This document shows, one piece after another, positions 26,090-35,028 of a DNA stretch of 64,000 nt. The DNA comes from Actinoalloteichus_B caeruleus (GTDB taxonomy: Bacteria > Actinomycetota > Actinomycetes > Mycobacteriales > Pseudonocardiaceae), in the NCBI RefSeq assembly GCF_000718005.1, contig NZ_JODV01000006.1. One strand, 5' to 3'. The number at the start of each line of letters is the position of its first letter. Position 1 is the first letter of the stretch. A program made the position numbers and the translations under genes. The notes under the pieces are model-generated. The model ran no database searches, was not told the origin of the DNA, and saw only the letters and a program-made list of their open reading frames with translations.

Positions 26090-26614
26090 TCACTGGTCAG
26101 AGCCTGATCGGCTCGTAGCGGGAGCGGTGTCGACCGCGTCGCTCCCCTCCGGGGCCACCCCGGGTCGAGCCGGTTCGTCCCCGGTGTCCGGTTCACTACT
26201 CGGCGTAGTGGTGTCGACGTAGGGCACCCGACTGGTGAGGATCACCCGGGTCTGGACGGCCATCACGCCGATCACCGTCAGTACGACGACGCCGAACAGG
26301 ACTATCCGCGAGTAGAAGTCCTCGTTGCGCAACAGGGCCAGCACGACGAACAGCACGATCATCTTGCCCAGCCACGAGCCGAGCACGGCCGCCGCCATCA
26401 CGGTGGGGGACGCCGACGCGGTCATGACGCTGACCACGGTCGTGACCAGCATGAACCCGGCGGCCAGCGCGATCCCGATCGCCGCGCCCCACACCCCGGG
26501 AACCCCGTCGACCAGCCAACCGGCGCCCAGCAGCACCGGGGTGCCCACCCCGAGTGCCAGCAGCGCCTGACGCAGGGCGGAACGCAGTGTCCCCGCCACG
26601 GTGGCTGCCTTCAC
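26090..26614 (-). CDS. AtpI-like membrane protein (ATP synthase assembly region)
   Basis: 174 residues with four membrane helices and a charged Ser/Pro/Glu-rich tail. Position directly before the atp genes matches Rv1303 in mycobacteria and AtpI elsewhere, which helps assemble the c ring. GTG at 26614 is chosen because AGGGG lies 7 nt upstream; an in-frame GTG at 26629 has no such site. The 182 bases upstream (26,615-26,796) separate it from wecA and may hold the atp promoter. Confidence 0.75.
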   Translation of the reverse strand: MKAATVAGTLRSALRQALLALGVGTPVLLGAGWLVDGVPGVWGAAIGIALAAGFMLVTTVVSVMTASASPTVMAAAVLGSWLGKMIVLFVVLALLRNEDFYSRIVLFGVVVLTVIGVMAVQTRVILTSRVPYVDTTTPSSEPDTGDEPARPGVAPEGSDAVDTAPATSRSGSDQ

Positions 26615-26796
26615 CGCACGACCCCTCACTCGTCGACTGCGCGGGACTCACGTCCTCGCGCGGCACCATTGTCGCCCATACCCGGACCTCACCCGGCGAC
26701 CGGGTGCCGGGCCGGCGCGCTCCGGCAACGCTGGTCACCGTGCGTGATGAGCAGGGAGGGGCGCGGGGCGCGGCGGCCGGATGTGGCCAGCGGCGG

Positions 26797-27960
26797 TCAG
26801 GGGCGCCGGCGGTTCGCGAGCTGGCGCAGCCGGGGCACGGCGGACACGATCACCGCGAGGAGCAGCCCGCCCAGCACGCCCCAGACGACCACTGACGGGT
26901 CGAAGATGGTCACCGCGACCGCCCCGAACGCCAACAACGCCGCCCACAGGTAGATCAGCATGACCGCGCGGCGCTGGGAGTGCCCGATCTCCAGCAGGCG
27001 GTGGTGCAGGTGCATCTTGTCCGCGCTGAACGGGCTCTGCCCGCGCCGGGTACGGCGGATGATCGCCATGATCAGGTCGAGCAGCGGCACGAAGAGCACC
27101 GCCGCCACCACCAGCAGCGGGGAGAGCAGCGCGATCGCGTCGCTCGCGCTGTAGCGGGAGTAGTCGATGTCGCCGGAGGCCGTGGTGCTCGCGGCCGCGA
27201 GCATCAGGCCGATCAGCATCGACCCCGAGTCACCCATGAACAGCCGAGCCGGCTGGAAGTTGTACGGCAGGAAGCCCAGGCAACCGCCCGCCAGGGTGGC
27301 CGCGATCAACGCCGGCGGGTAGGCGCCGACGTCACCCCCCACGTCCGAGAGCAGGCCCAGGGAGAACACGCAGATCGCCGAGGCCGCGATGAACCCGATG
27401 CCCGCCGCCAGCCCGTCGAGGCCGTCGACGAAGTTCATCGCGTTGATCATCGTGACGGCGAGCAGCACGGTGAGCACCGCGCCCTGGTTGCCGGAGAGCA
27501 CCAGCAGCGAACCGACGCTGTCCCCCTGCTCCCCCCACGGCACCCAGAAGAAGAACCACTGCACGCCGAAGAGCACGAGGATGCCGGCGGTCATGATCTG
27601 GCCGGCGAGTTTGGTGATGGAGTCCAGCTCGAAACGGTCGTCGAGCATCCCGATCAGGACGATCACCCCGCCCGCGACGGCCACTCCGAGGATCTCGTAG
27701 GAGTAGTCGAAGGCGCGGCTGAGGACCGGGAGCCGCCAGGCGAGCAGCATGCCGGCCACCACGCCGATGAAGATCGCCACCCCGCCCATCCTGGGCATGG
27801 GCTTGACGTGGACATCCCGCTGCCGGGGATGCGCCACGGCGCCGATGCGGATGGCGAGCAGCCGGATCACGCCGGTGACCAGGAAGGTCACGGCGGCTGC
27901 CGTCAGTCCCACGAGGAGGTACTCGCGGACCGGTAAGCCGGCCGGAGCGAAACCTGGCAT
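26797..27960 (-). CDS. wecA: Undecaprenyl-phosphate GlcNAc-1-phosphate transferase
   Basis: 387 residues, about 11 membrane helices. Transfers a sugar-1-phosphate (GlcNAc in the family) from the UDP-sugar to the lipid carrier, starting arabinogalactan or teichoic-type wall polymers. MraY/WecA motifs: PRMGG (near 57), MLDDRFEL, NAMNFVDGLDGLAAG, FMGDSGSM and the HLHHRLLEIG loop. Same locus as rfe/wecA (Rv1302) of mycobacteria. ATG at 27960, directly preceded by an in-frame GTG. Confidence 0.94.
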   Translation of the reverse strand: MPGFAPAGLPVREYLLVGLTAAAVTFLVTGVIRLLAIRIGAVAHPRQRDVHVKPMPRMGGVAIFIGVVAGMLLAWRLPVLSRAFDYSYEILGVAVAGGVIVLIGMLDDRFELDSITKLAGQIMTAGILVLFGVQWFFFWVPWGEQGDSVGSLLVLSGNQGAVLTVLLAVTMINAMNFVDGLDGLAAGIGFIAASAICVFSLGLLSDVGGDVGAYPPALIAATLAGGCLGFLPYNFQPARLFMGDSGSMLIGLMLAAASTTASGDIDYSRYSASDAIALLSPLLVVAAVLFVPLLDLIMAIIRRTRRGQSPFSADKMHLHHRLLEIGHSQRRAVMLIYLWAALLAFGAVAVTIFDPSVVVWGVLGGLLLAVIVSAVPRLRQLANRRRP

Positions 27961-27985
27961 CACGCTTGTCGTACCGCTTCTGTCG

Positions 27986-29269
27986 TCAGGCCGGACGGGG
28001 GTAGGCGGGGAGGGCGGCCACGAGCTCGGCCACCTCGGCGCCGACCTCCGCGAGGACGTCGTCGCCGGTGGGGGAACCGGGTACCGCGCGGACCGCTCTG
28101 GCGAGCAGCCGGGCGATCTCCGCCATCTCGGGCTCCCGCATGCCCTGCGTGGTGACGGCCGGCGACCCGATCCGGATGCCGGAGGCGACCGCGGGTCGGG
28201 CCGGGTCGAAGGGGATGGCGTTCTTGTTCAGGGTGATGCGGGCAGCCTCGGCCCTGCTCTCGGCCTCGGCACCGGTCAGCCCGAGCGGACGCAGGTCGAG
28301 CAACGCCAGGTGGGTGTCCGTCCCGCCGGAGACGGCACGCATCCCCGCCGCCTCCAGGCCGCTCGCGAGTGCCCTGGCGTTCACCACCACCTGCCGGGCG
28401 TACTCCTGGTAGGCGGGGCTGGCCGCCTCGCGGAGCGCGACCGCCTTCGCCGCGACCGCGTGCATCAGCGGACCGCCCTGGGTGAAGGGGAAGACGGCCC
28501 TGTCGATCGCCCTGGCGTGCTCGGCACGGCAGAGGATCATGCCGCCACGCGGACCGCGCAACACCTTGTGGGTGGTGCAGGTGACCACGTCCGCGTAGGG
28601 AACGGGGGACGGGACGGCCCCGCCGGCGACCAGCCCGACGACATGGGCCGCGTCGACCACCAGCACGGCTCCCACCTCGTCGGCGATCTCGCGGAACGCC
28701 GCGAAGTCGATCAGGCGCGGGTAGGCGGTGGCGCCGGCGATCAGCAGCCGGGGCCGGTGCTCCCGCGCGAGGTCGCGCACCTGGTCGTAGTCGATCAGTT
28801 CGCTGTCCGCGCGCACCCCGTAGGAGACCGCGTTGAACCAGCTCCCCGAGAAGTTGACCCGCGATCCGTGGGTGAGGTGGCCGCCCTGCTTGAGGTCCAT
28901 GGCCAGCACGGTGTCCCCTGGCCTCGCGAACGCGGCGTAGACCGCGAGGTTGGCGCTGGCGCCCGAGTGCGGCTGGAGGTTGGCGTGCTCGGCTCCGAAC
29001 AGTTCCCGCGCCCGCGCCGTCCCGATCTCCTCGGCGCGGTCGACCTGGGCGCAGCCCCCGTAGTAGCGGCGTCCCGGGTAGCCCTCGGCGTACTTGTTGG
29101 ACAGCGTGGACCCCAGCGCGGCCAACACCGCCGGACTGGTCAGGTTCTCGCTGGCGATCAGTTGCAGCCCACCCCGCAACCGGTCCAGTTCCCCCAGGAC
29201 CACGTCCGCGATCTCGGGGTCGGTGTCACGCAGGGAGTCGAAGTCCGGCCCCCAGAACGGCGTGCTCAC
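27986..29269 (-). CDS. glyA: Serine hydroxymethyltransferase
   Basis: 427 residues. Converts serine and tetrahydrofolate to glycine and 5,10-methylene-THF; PLP enzyme of the cytosol. PLP-binding Lys235 in VTCTTHKVLRGPRGG; substrate-binding YAEGYPGRRYYGG and HSGASANLAVYAA are intact. GTG at 29269 with GAGGAG 9 nt upstream. Ends 25 nt before wecA. The position between tsaC and wecA is the same as in streptomycetes. Confidence 0.96.
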   Translation of the reverse strand: MSTPFWGPDFDSLRDTDPEIADVVLGELDRLRGGLQLIASENLTSPAVLAALGSTLSNKYAEGYPGRRYYGGCAQVDRAEEIGTARARELFGAEHANLQPHSGASANLAVYAAFARPGDTVLAMDLKQGGHLTHGSRVNFSGSWFNAVSYGVRADSELIDYDQVRDLAREHRPRLLIAGATAYPRLIDFAAFREIADEVGAVLVVDAAHVVGLVAGGAVPSPVPYADVVTCTTHKVLRGPRGGMILCRAEHARAIDRAVFPFTQGGPLMHAVAAKAVALREAASPAYQEYARQVVVNARALASGLEAAGMRAVSGGTDTHLALLDLRPLGLTGAEAESRAEAARITLNKNAIPFDPARPAVASGIRIGSPAVTTQGMREPEMAEIARLLARAVRAVPGSPTGDDVLAEVGAEVAELVAALPAYPRPA

Positions 29270-29759
29270 TGCTGGATGCTCCTCGCCTCGGATGGGAACG
29301 AGTAACCGCGTCGCCTCGCCACGAGCGTTGGCCCGACCGGGCCCCGCGGTGTCCGCCCGTCGTCAGGTCTCCACCAACCGGCGCCCTCGCGCGTCGCGGT
29401 GCCCCAGACCTTAGCCCTGGTTGGTGGCGCCGGGCACACCAGCCTCGGGACGGGGAGGCCCCCGCGCGGGGGCGTCGGCGCGCCCGGAACCGGCGGGGAC
29501 GCCGGGGCCGAACGCGCGCTCTCACGCTACTGCGTGATCTTGCTGTCAGGTCGGCGGCCCGATCTTCGTCCGGTCGGCGCGCCGTCCCCGAGCACCGAGG
29601 GGTCCCGCCTGTCGCGCCGTGGAGGGGCCAGCAGGGCGCCGCCGCCGAAGCCGAGGTCGACCGGCCCCACCCGCCTGACCGGGATGGCCGAGGCGATGCC
29701 TCGGCGCCCTGTCGTGCGGGCACCGGCTTCGGCGTCGAGGAGCTCGGCCGCCGGACCCC
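29270..29759. other. 490-base gap upstream of glyA
   Basis: No supported gene. I looked on the minus strand for a glyA-linked riboswitch (glycine, THF/ZTP type) and could not match one. A small hairpin (TCACGC, 4-nt loop, GCGTGA) lies at 29522-29537. In several relatives a small phosphatase gene sits here; open frames in this gap show no such motif. Confidence 0.4.
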
Positions 29760-30410
29760 TCAGTCCGCGACGGCCACCTCGACGCCGAGGACCTCGGAGA
29801 TCTCCTCAGCCGACACCGCACCCACCCGCAGGATCTGGGGCGTGGGGCCGGTCAGGTCCACCATCGTGGACGGGGTGGCCCGCTCGGCGGCGCCACCGTC
29901 GAGGTAGACGGGGACGTCCTCCGCCAGCTGCTCCCTGGCCTCCTCCGCCGTGGTGGCCGGCGGCTGACCGGACCGGTTGGCGCTGGAGACGGCCATCGGG
30001 CCGACCTCGCGCAGCAGTTCGAGGGCCACCGGGTGCAACGGCATCCGCAGCATCACGGTTCCCCGGGTGCGCCCGAGGTCCCAGGCCAGGGAGGGGGCGT
30101 GGTTGAGCACCAGGGACAGGCCACCCGGCCAGAACGCCTCGATCAGGGCCCTGGCCGGCCTGGGCACCGACAGCACCAGGCCATCGATCGTCGTCCAGGA
30201 CCCGACCAGCACCGGGACGGGCATGTCCGGGCCACGCCCCTTGACGCTCAACAGGCTTCGGACGGCGGCGGAGTCGAAGGCGTCGCACCCCAGCCCGTAG
30301 ACGGTGTCGGTGGGCAGCACGACGAGCTGGCCGGCGCGCACCGTCTCCGCGGCGGCGGCGAGCCCCGCCTGCCGGGTCTCGGGAATGTTGCAGTCATAGC
30401 TCGTGCTCAC
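29760..30410 (-). CDS. tsaC: L-threonylcarbamoyladenylate synthase (Sua5/YciO/YrdC family)
   Basis: 216 residues. Makes threonylcarbamoyl-AMP from threonine, bicarbonate and ATP, the first step of the t6A modification at tRNA position 37. Core text: LVVLPTDTVYGLGCDA, RPARALIEAFWPGGLSLVL and PMAVSSANRSGQPPA. GTG at 30410 with AGGA 9 nt upstream; an Arg-rich extension in frame upstream is rejected. It lacks the separate C-terminal Sua5 domain, so it is the short TsaC form. Follows the same order as Rv1301. Confidence 0.93.
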   Translation of the reverse strand: MSTSYDCNIPETRQAGLAAAAETVRAGQLVVLPTDTVYGLGCDAFDSAAVRSLLSVKGRGPDMPVPVLVGSWTTIDGLVLSVPRPARALIEAFWPGGLSLVLNHAPSLAWDLGRTRGTVMLRMPLHPVALELLREVGPMAVSSANRSGQPPATTAEEAREQLAEDVPVYLDGGAAERATPSTMVDLTGPTPQILRVGAVSAEEISEVLGVEVAVAD

Positions 30411-30833
30411 ACGGACGATCCTGGCACCCCCGGTGACGGGGAGGGCAGCGGGACCTGCCCGCCGGTGGCGGACAGGGGAACGGCCCACCCGCTCCCGACC
30501 GCCGGGGCCGGTGCCAGCGTGCCCCGTCCCGCCCCCCTGGCCGAGCGGGGCGACGACGGCCTTCCCCTGGGGGTCCGGCGAGGGAACAGCCGTCCTCCGC
30601 GAAACGGACCGGCACGCGATGCCCTCGGCACTCCCGCGTTTTCCCGGCTCCGCTCCGACGATTCCCTTCGTTCACCCGATCGCCTTTCCCGCGTCCGCGA
30701 GTGGAACGAACGTCGAATGGCTGGCGGCGACTCCTTGTCATTCGCCCCGCACCGGGCGGGTGTACCCGCGATACGGCGAACCCGCAGCGCAACGGCGGCC
30801 ACCTGGCCCGTTTTGGGCCGATTCTGACCACCT

Positions 30834-30858
30834 CTGATACACCGCACGGCGGTATCAG
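30834..30858 (+). promoter_or_regulatory. Inverted repeat, possible operator or upstream terminator
   Basis: Perfect 7-bp arms CTGATAC and GTATCAG separated by 11 bases, about 70 bp upstream of the -35 of the glucanase gene. Dyads of this size bind LacI/GntR-type regulators; a hairpin role cannot be excluded. Confidence 0.4.
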
Positions 30859-30927
30859 GAGGTCCGGACGGAAGCGGTTCCAGTACTCCCGCCAGCCTCG
30901 CCCCAACCCCACGGGACATCCGCGCCC

Positions 30928-30956
30928 TTGACATCGGGAACTGGCGGTGTTTTGTT
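30928..30956 (+). promoter_or_regulatory. Candidate promoter of the glucanase gene
   Basis: Perfect -35 TTGACA at 30928-30933, 17-bp spacer, weak -10 TTTGTT at 30951-30956. A leader of about 35 nt with a GTGGAGG ribosome binding site leads to the ATG at 30998. Confidence 0.45.
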
Positions 30957-30997
30957 TCCGACCACAATTCTTCCGCCCGTGAGTGGAGGTCATCTTC

Positions 30998-32341
30998 ATG
31001 GCCCTTTCCCCTGTGCCGACGTCCGGTCGACGTGGCCGGAGAAGGAATGCCGGCGTCCTGGCCGCTGTCCTGGCCGTCGGCGCGAGTCTCGCCGTACCGG
31101 CCGCCCACGCGGACGTCGACCCGGCACCCGATGTCGACGCGTCGACGGCGCTGGCGTCGACGACGAGCGCCCCCTCCTCGGCGGTCGGGGCGACCCCGCT
31201 CGCCCTCACCTGGGAGGACGACTTCGAGGGTCCCTCCGGCGCCGCCCCCGACCCCGCCAGGTGGAACCACGAGATCGGTGGCCACGGCTGGGGCAACAAC
31301 GAACTCCAGTACTACACGGCCGACCGCCGCAACTCCGCGCTCGACGGGCAGGGCAACCTGGTCATCACCTCGACCCGGGAGGGCACCGACGGGCTGAGCT
31401 GCCACTACGGCCCCTGCCAGTTCACCTCCGCCCGCCTCACGACGCAGGACAAGTTCTCCCAGCGCTACGGCCGTTTCGAGGCCCGAATCCAGGTGCCCCG
31501 GGGCAACGGGGTGTGGCCAGCGTTCTGGATGTTGGGCGACAACTTCCCCGAGACACCCTGGCCGCACAGCGGCGAGATCGACATCATGGAGGTCGTCGGC
31601 CGGGAGGGTGGCACCGCGCACGGCACCATCCACGGCCCCGGCTACTCGGCCGGCGAGGGCATCACCGGCTCGTACACGCTGCCCGGCGGCCAGCAGTTCG
31701 CCGACGGGTTCCACGTCTTCGCGGTCGACTGGTCACCCGATGGCATGGTGTGGTCGGTGGACGGGCACGTGTACCACCAGGTCACGCGCTCCGACGTGGG
31801 CAACAACCCCTGGGTGTTCGACCAGGACTTCTTCATGATCCTGAACTCGGCGGTGGGCGGCAACTGGCCCGGCCCGCCCGACGACTCCACCCAGTTCCCC
31901 CAGCGGATGCTCATCGACTACGTACGGGTCTACGAGGGCTCGGGCACCCCGCCGCCCGGAGACGGGACCGGGACGATCAGGGGCATCGGCGAGCTGTGCC
32001 TGGACGTGGCCGGCGGCAACGCCAGCGACGGCACCCCGGTGCAGATCGCCCACTGCAACGGCTCGGACGCCCAGCAGTGGACCCGGGAAGGCGACACCAT
32101 CCGCGCCCTCGGCTACTGCCTCGCCGTCGCCGGCGGCGACCCCTCCGCCGGCACCCCGGTGCGGATCGCGCACTGTGACGGGTCGGACGCCCAACGGTGG
32201 CGCGTCGAGTCGGGGGACATCGTCTCCGTGCTGGCCAACCGGTGCCTGGGCACGGAGCACGGCCGCTGGGACGACGGCACTCCGACCCTGATCTGGCACT
32301 GCACGGGCGCGGTCGACCAGAAGTGGTACCCGTACTGGTGA
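30998..32341 (+). CDS. Secreted GH16 endo-beta-1,3-glucanase with ricin-type lectin domain
   Basis: 447 residues. Signal peptide (1-38, with an RRGRRR start, possibly Tat), GH16 domain (about 68-315), short Pro/Gly linker, and a C-terminal ricin-type beta-trefoil (CBM13, about 323-447) with three QxW-like repeats (CxDVAGGNASDGTPVQI and kin). Catalytic motif GEIDIME has nucleophile Glu193, helper Asp195 and acid/base Glu198; the extra Met marks the laminarinase branch. It should cut beta-1,3-glucans such as laminarin or fungal wall. ATG at 30998 with GGAGG 8 nt upstream. Converges on prmC. Confidence 0.95.
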   Translation: MALSPVPTSGRRGRRRNAGVLAAVLAVGASLAVPAAHADVDPAPDVDASTALASTTSAPSSAVGATPLALTWEDDFEGPSGAAPDPARWNHEIGGHGWGNNELQYYTADRRNSALDGQGNLVITSTREGTDGLSCHYGPCQFTSARLTTQDKFSQRYGRFEARIQVPRGNGVWPAFWMLGDNFPETPWPHSGEIDIMEVVGREGGTAHGTIHGPGYSAGEGITGSYTLPGGQQFADGFHVFAVDWSPDGMVWSVDGHVYHQVTRSDVGNNPWVFDQDFFMILNSAVGGNWPGPPDDSTQFPQRMLIDYVRVYEGSGTPPPGDGTGTIRGIGELCLDVAGGNASDGTPVQIAHCNGSDAQQWTREGDTIRALGYCLAVAGGDPSAGTPVRIAHCDGSDAQRWRVESGDIVSVLANRCLGTEHGRWDDGTPTLIWHCTGAVDQKWYPYW

Positions 32342-32355
32342 CGGTTCACCGAGTC

Positions 32356-32385
32356 GGGGAGGGCGGCCGATCGGACGCCCTCCCC
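32356..32385. terminator. Bidirectional terminator
   Basis: Perfect 10-bp arms GGGGAGGGCG and CGCCCTCCCC around a 10-nt loop, centred between the converging glucanase and prmC stops. Confidence 0.65.
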
Positions 32386-32393
32386 TGGTCGGA

Positions 32394-33266
32394 TCAGGAC
32401 AACGAACGCCGCAGGGCCGTGGCGAACCTCGGCCGTCCCGCCAGGTCGGGGTGGTCGGCGACCTCGGTGAGCACCTGGCGCGCCCGGAGCAGTTCGGGCA
32501 CCGCCTCGCCGTGGGTGTCGTCATGTTCGAGCGCCAGCGCCCCACCTGGGCGGAGCAGCCGCACCGCGCAGTGCACGACGTGGCGGATGGTGTCCATGCC
32601 GTCGAGGCCGCTGAAGACCGCCGCGTGCGGATCGTGCTCCGCGACCTCGACCGGCACGGGCGTTCCCTCCGGCACGTAGGGCGGGTTGCACACGACGAGG
32701 TCGACCGTGCCGTCCAGCTCCGCCAGCAGCTCCGGATCGCCGACGTCACCGAACCGGAGATCGACCGGGCGGTCCCCCGCACCCACCAGCGCGTTGGCGT
32801 TGCGCCTCGCCCAGGCGAGCGCGCTCGGGTCCCGCTCGACCGCGTGGACGGAGGCGTCGGGGCGGGCGTTGGCGAAGGCGAGCGCCAGGACACCGGAGCC
32901 GGTGCACAGGTCCACGATCGTCGGCTGCCTGGTGCGGCGCAGGTGCGCCAGCCCCCAGGCCAGCAGCAGCTCCGTCTCCGGCCTCGGTACGAAGACGCCC
33001 GGCCCCACGCTCACCGTGATCGCCCCCATGGCCGCCCAGCCGGTGATGTGTTGGAGGGGGATGCCCTTCGACCGTTCCCTGACCAGTCGGTGCAGTTCCT
33101 CGACCACGGAGACGGACACCAACGGAACCATCGTGAGCTTGGTGCGTTCCACCCCGACGACGTGGGCGGCGAGCAGTTCGGCGTCCGCGCGGGGGCTCGC
33201 GACCCCGGCCTCCCGCAGGATTCGTTCGGCCTCGGCGACGGCGAGTCGCAACGGCTGCTTGGACAA
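32394..33266 (-). CDS. prmC: Peptide chain release factor glutamine methyltransferase
   Basis: 290 residues. Methylates the Gln of the GGQ motif in release factors, here the product of prfA just upstream. SAM-binding DLCTGSGVLALAFA at 119-132 and the substrate-holding NPPY at 194-197 are clear. TTG at 33266 is chosen as the start because GGGAGG lies 8 nt upstream and the usual N-terminal helix begins there; in-frame GTGs at 33290 and 33305 would add 8 or 13 residues. Confidence 0.94.
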   Translation of the reverse strand: MSKQPLRLAVAEAERILREAGVASPRADAELLAAHVVGVERTKLTMVPLVSVSVVEELHRLVRERSKGIPLQHITGWAAMGAITVSVGPGVFVPRPETELLLAWGLAHLRRTRQPTIVDLCTGSGVLALAFANARPDASVHAVERDPSALAWARRNANALVGAGDRPVDLRFGDVGDPELLAELDGTVDLVVCNPPYVPEGTPVPVEVAEHDPHAAVFSGLDGMDTIRHVVHCAVRLLRPGGALALEHDDTHGEAVPELLRARQVLTEVADHPDLAGRPRFATALRRSLS

Positions 33267-33443
33267 TTCCTCCCCCTCCCGGTCCGGAACCCGTCTCCCC
33301 CGCACCAGCCAACCACGGCCAGCGCGGTGCGCCCGGTCAGCGGGCGCCCGACCCGACCAACCCGCCGACCGGGCTACCGGGGTGGTCCCCCGCCGGAGTG
33401 AGCGCCCCGCCGGGGAGGTGGGCCGCCGATCGGTCCTCGAACC

Positions 33444-34520
33444 TCAGGCCGTCGGTGCCGCGCTGCGTTCCATCCGCTCCTGGCGGTCGGCGGCGCTCAG
33501 CGCGTCCAACACCGCGTCGAGGTCGCCCTCGAGGACCTGGTCCAGGTTGTGCGCCTTGTACCCGACCCGGTGATCGGAGATCCGGTTCTCCGGGAAGTTG
33601 TACGTCCGCACCCGCTCGGAGCGGTCGACCGTGCGCACCTGGCTGCGGCGGGCGGCGGACGCCTCCCGCGCGGCCTGTTCCTCCGCCGCCGCCAGCAGCC
33701 GCGCGCGGAGCACCTGCATGGCCCTGGTCTTGTTCTGCAACTGGCTGCGCTCGTTCTGGCAGGACACGACGATGCCCGTCGGCAGGTGGGTGATCCGGAC
33801 CGCGGAGTCCGTCGTGTTCACGCTCTGCCCGCCGTGCCCGGAGGAGCGGAACACGTCCACCCGGAGGTCGTTCTCGTCGATCTCGACGGCGACGTCCTCC
33901 TGTTCCGGGTACACGAGGACCCCGGCGGCCGAGGTGTGGATGCGGCCCTGGGACTCCGTCACCGGGACCCGTTGGACGCGGTGCACCCCGCCCTCGAACT
34001 TCAGCCTCGACCACACGCCGTCGGCTCGCACCGGGCCCTTCACGACCATCGTGGCGTCCTTGATGCCCCCGAGTTCGGACTCGGTGACGCCCAGCACCTC
34101 GGTGCGCCACCCCCGGCGCTCGGCGTACCGCTCGTACATCCGCAGCAGCTCGGCGGCGAACAGCGCGGACTCCGCGCCGCCCTCCCCCGACTTGATCTCC
34201 AGCACGGCGTCGGAGGCGTCGTGCGGGTCGCGGGGGACGAGCAGCTCGGCCACCCTCGCCTCCAGCTCGGGGAGCTGGGCGGCCAGTTCCTCTGCCTCCT
34301 CGGCGAAGGCCTGGTCCTCGGAGGCGAGCTCCCGGGCGGCCTCCAGGTCGGTGCGCACCCGCTCCAGCTCGCGGGCGGCCTGCACGATGGCCGTCAGCTC
34401 GGCGTGCCGCCGGCCGTACCGGCGTGCCGCGGCGCGGTCCGCCAGCACGGCGGGGTCACCCAACCGCTCCTCCAGCTCCCCGTACTCGGTGAGCAAGCTC
34501 CGTAGCGCCGAGTTCTCCAC
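33444..34520 (-). CDS. prfA: Peptide chain release factor 1
   Basis: 358 residues. Ends translation at UAA and UAG. The PVT tripeptide at 186-188 reads the stop codon (PxT, RF1 type) and GGQ at 230-232 (SSGHGGQSVN) triggers peptide release. GTG at 34520, with GGAGGG about 8 nt upstream. The gap of 177 nt to prmC is longer than usual and carries no gene. Confidence 0.97.
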   Translation of the reverse strand: MENSALRSLLTEYGELEERLGDPAVLADRAAARRYGRRHAELTAIVQAARELERVRTDLEAARELASEDQAFAEEAEELAAQLPELEARVAELLVPRDPHDASDAVLEIKSGEGGAESALFAAELLRMYERYAERRGWRTEVLGVTESELGGIKDATMVVKGPVRADGVWSRLKFEGGVHRVQRVPVTESQGRIHTSAAGVLVYPEQEDVAVEIDENDLRVDVFRSSGHGGQSVNTTDSAVRITHLPTGIVVSCQNERSQLQNKTRAMQVLRARLLAAAEEQAAREASAARRSQVRTVDRSERVRTYNFPENRISDHRVGYKAHNLDQVLEGDLDAVLDALSAADRQERMERSAAPTA

Positions 34521-34586
34521 GCCGCACCCTCCGTCCTGACGACACGCCGGGCCCTGGTCACTGCCGACCGGACCCCGGACACACGC

Positions 34587-34629
34587 CGACGGCGCCCACC
34601 CCGCCAGCTCGGTGGGGTGGGCGCCGTCG
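34587..34629 (-). terminator. Terminator after rpmE
   Basis: Perfect 16-bp inverted repeat (CGACGGCGCCCACCCC and complement) with an 11-nt loop, beginning 6 nt past the rpmE stop. Confidence 0.75.
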
Positions 34630-34635
34630 AAAGAG

Positions 34636-34848
34636 CTACTTCTTGCGGCGGCCGTAGCGGGCCTCGAAGCGGGCCACCCGGCCACCGGTGTCCAGGATCC
34701 GCTGCTTGCCCGTGTAGAACGGGTGGCAGTTGGAGCAGACCTCGACAGTCACCGCACCGGTGGAACGGGTGCTCCGGGTGGTGAAGGTGTTGCCGCAACC
34801 GCAGGTGACCTGCGTGGTCACGTACTCGGGGTGGATACCGGTCTTCAC
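34636..34848 (-). CDS. rpmE: 50S ribosomal protein L31, zinc-binding form
   Basis: 70 residues. Part of the large ribosomal subunit at the bridge to the small one. Cys16, Cys18, Cys38 and Cys41 (CGC...CSNC) form the zinc site, so this is the C+ type that is swapped for a Cys-free paralogue under zinc shortage in other actinomycetes. GTG at 34848 with AAGGGA 8 nt upstream; the adjoining in-frame upstream sequence is not protein-like. Sits between rho and prfA as in streptomycetes. Confidence 0.97.
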   Translation of the reverse strand: MKTGIHPEYVTTQVTCGCGNTFTTRSTRSTGAVTVEVCSNCHPFYTGKQRILDTGGRVARFEARYGRRKK

Positions 34849-35028
34849 AGGTGTGTCCCTTCCTTCTTGGGCCGCCGGGTCCGCCCTGCCTGGTCGCCTG
34901 GCACTCGCCAGGGGCCGGGTGAGGGGGTGAACCGGAGCCGGGTTCGGCGAACCAGTGTGCCAGATGGCCACCGCGTCGCCGCCACCCTCCACAACGCGTG
35001 GGGGTCGCCGTCTGTTTCCGAACGCCCC

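Larger units (their letters stand above)
30411..30997. other. Regulatory gap between divergent tsaC and the glucanase gene
   Basis: About 590 bases without a gene. The right half is AT-richer and carries the glucanase control elements listed separately (inverted repeat at 30834-30858, promoter at 30928-30956). The left half is GC-rich with no clear signal. Confidence 0.5.

Noticed and set aside
29270..29560. Riboswitch upstream of glyA
   Set aside because: No match to glycine, THF or ZTP riboswitch cores could be made by eye; only a small hairpin is present.
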